Below, in pieces: positions 62,751-64,000 of a stretch of 64,000 bases of DNA. Origin of the DNA: Lachnoclostridium sp. (lineage in GTDB: Bacteria > Bacillota > Clostridia > Lachnospirales > Lachnospiraceae); NCBI GenBank assembly GCA_023664665.1, contig JAMPEY010000015.1, positions 1 to 64,000 on the forward strand. The letters run 5' to 3'. Numbering within the stretch: position 1 is the first letter of the stretch; each line of letters begins with the position of its first letter. A program made the position numbers and the translations under genes. Under the pieces are notes generated by a model. That model did no database searches, was not told the DNA's origin, and saw nothing but the letters and a program-made list of their open reading frames with translations.

Positions 62751-64000
62751 GCTCCGGGTTCGTCTGCGCCAACGCCTTGAGTGCCTCCTCGGCATCTGAA
62801 GGCAGGGGCGGCGCCTGTTGGGGCGCGGTCCCCGGCTTGGCAGTCAGGAAATCATCCATCTTCTGTGCCAGGCGCTCCCTGTCACTCTCAAAGGAGTGGG
62901 AGCCGTACCGCCTTGTCAGCATTTCGAGGTTGGCCCACCCACCGGCGTGCTTTACGGAGTTGTAATCCCCGTTGGAAAGTGTCAGCTTGGTGGAGGCGCT
63001 GGTATGCCGGAGGCTGTGGAAAACAATTTCTTCCGGATTGATGTCTGGATCGTCAATCTCCCGTAAGACTTCCTTAAACCGCTTATTCAGGTGCTCCGTC
63101 ATAAGGGGGCGCCCGTTTGCCTGGCAGATCACAAGGTTATAATCCATGTAGCCGTCCGATCCTAAGTCTGCTTTCATCTGCTCCTGTATCCGTTTCAGGA
63201 CAGCCAGTGCATCCATGACGGAAGACGGGACCTCCACATCCCGGACACTCCCCCTTGTCTTCGGCTGTTTCAGGACAATGACCGTCCTGGTGCCGGGGAA
63301 GAGGTTAGGGAACTGATAGAGGATGTCCAGCTTGGACAATTTCCTGATGCTGTCCTTGCTGATGCGGTCGATCACCCTGTCCATGCAGAAGGTTTTCTTC
63401 TCAAAGTCAACCCTGTCCCACTGCAGCCCTGCAATCTCACCTCCCCGGAATGTGCAGCCGATGGCGATGAGCACCGCACAGTGGATCATAAAATAATCAT
63501 AGTTGTCCGGCCTGCAGGTAAAATCCAGCACCTTCAGCACCTGTTCAGGGGATAAGGTCTCACGCTCTTTTTCCTTGTGTTCAGGGAGCGTGGCGTATAG
63601 GAAGGGGTTCTTATTGATGTACTCCCAGCGGACGGCAAGGTTAAAAGCGCAGCGCAGCAGCTTGTGGATGTCATGGATGGTGGATGCGGAAACATGGTCC
63701 CTTGTGGGCCTTCCCATATTGGTAGCCGGTTCCGCCTCTGTCTCCAGGAAATGGTAATAGTCATCCACGGTCTTGACCTTGACAGAGCGCAGCTTATTCT
63801 CACCAAAATAAGGGTGTATGTAATTCTCTATCAGGCCGAGGTTGGCGACATAGGAAGATGCGCCCCACCGTTTCTCACCATATTTCTCAACAAATTCATA
63901 TAAAAATTCGCTGACGGTCATGGAAGAAAGGGTGCTTTCATTGTCGGGGCGTGGGGATGAATTCTTTAACTCCTGTGCCAGCTCATGCTCGATCTGCGCT
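62704..64000 (-). CDS. Tyrosine recombinase (integrase), 5' end outside the window
   Basis: At least 431 residues are visible; the frame stays open to the right edge, so the start is not in the window. The SAM-like arm domain (EFLYEFVEKYGEKRWGASSYV) is followed by the catalytic domain with Arg (GCTFRGGEIAGLQWDRVD), HSLRHTSAS, HAGGW and the nucleophile Tyr in RRYGSH. The tail is Pro/Ala-rich. The GC is clearly higher than in the surrounding core genes and the codons differ, so the element was acquired. It should integrate at the adjacent tRNA-Arg. The rest of the element lies beyond the right edge. Confidence 0.92.
   Translation of the reverse strand, partial: AQIEHELAQELKNSSPRPDNESTLSSMTVSEFLYEFVEKYGEKRWGASSYVANLGLIENYIHPYFGENKLRSVKVKTVDDYYHFLETEAEPATNMGRPTRDHVSASTIHDIHKLLRCAFNLAVRWEYINKNPFLYATLPEHKEKERETLSPEQVLKVLDFTCRPDNYDYFMIHCAVLIAIGCTFRGGEIAGLQWDRVDFEKKTFCMDRVIDRISKDSIRKLSKLDILYQFPNLFPGTRTVIVLKQPKTRGSVRDVEVPSSVMDALAVLKRIQEQMKADLGSDGYMDYNLVICQANGRPLMTEHLNKRFKEVLREIDDPDINPEEIVFHSLRHTSASTKLTLSNGDYNSVKHAGGWANLEMLTRRYGSHSFESDRERLAQKMDDFLTAKPGTAPQQAPPLPSDAEEALKALAQTNPELLIKIAQSVQSANMT

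Overview
The window looks like the chromosomal replication-origin region of a low-to-mid GC Clostridia bacterium, most likely family Lachnospiraceae. The evidence is the gene order gyrA-gyrB-recF-S4-dnaN-dnaA, then DnaA boxes, then rpmH-rnpA-yidD-yidC-jag-mnmE-mnmG on the other side. rsmG, parA, parB, a DUF4446 gene, serS and a DUF3881 gene follow further right. All families are assigned by reading motifs; no database search was run.

Left part (1-19.6 kb). An ECF sigma factor is followed by a membrane protein with an internally duplicated exported region, probably its anti-sigma factor. An AT-rich defence island (about 1.86-6.1 kb) carries an AIPR-type phage-resistance protein facing a DNA methyltransferase and HNH-type endonuclease pair. 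Then come mutS2 with a very long 5'-UTR hairpin, a two-component system, a large solute-binding lipoprotein with a small secreted protein, and an iron-uptake locus (feoA, feoA, feoB) with three TTAG-N6-CTAA operators. A conserved unknown protein and a cation/proton antiporter close this part.

Origin (19.6-36.9 kb). Leftward genes make gyrase, RecF, the beta clamp and DnaA. Rightward genes make L34, RNase P protein, YidD/YidC, Jag and the MnmEG tRNA-modification enzymes. DnaA boxes lie on both sides of dnaA, so the origin is probably bipartite. An acetyltransferase and a small membrane protein sit between mnmG and rsmG.

Right part (36.9-62.3 kb). rsmG, parA and parB are usually close together, but here an 11 kb block separates rsmG from parA and a 7 kb block separates parA from parB. 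The blocks are filled with small, mostly solitary acidic or cysteine-rich proteins: SMI1/KNR4, Imm1-like, CPCC, DUF4160/DUF2442, a VbhA-like antitoxin and many unknowns. They also hold an MFS exporter with a leader peptide, an ABC-2 transporter operon, an EamA transporter and a CPBP protease. I read this as an array of orphan immunity-like genes without their toxins. Several genes share near-identical promoters, leader segments and translation-start segments, which suggests cassette duplication and exchange. Two perfect parS sites lie just upstream of parA.

Right edge (62.3-64 kb). A tRNA-Arg(CCU) 5' fragment, an intact tRNA-Arg(CCU), a cluster of TGCTAAT repeats and a GC-richer tyrosine recombinase (cut by the window edge) mark one end of an integrated mobile element.
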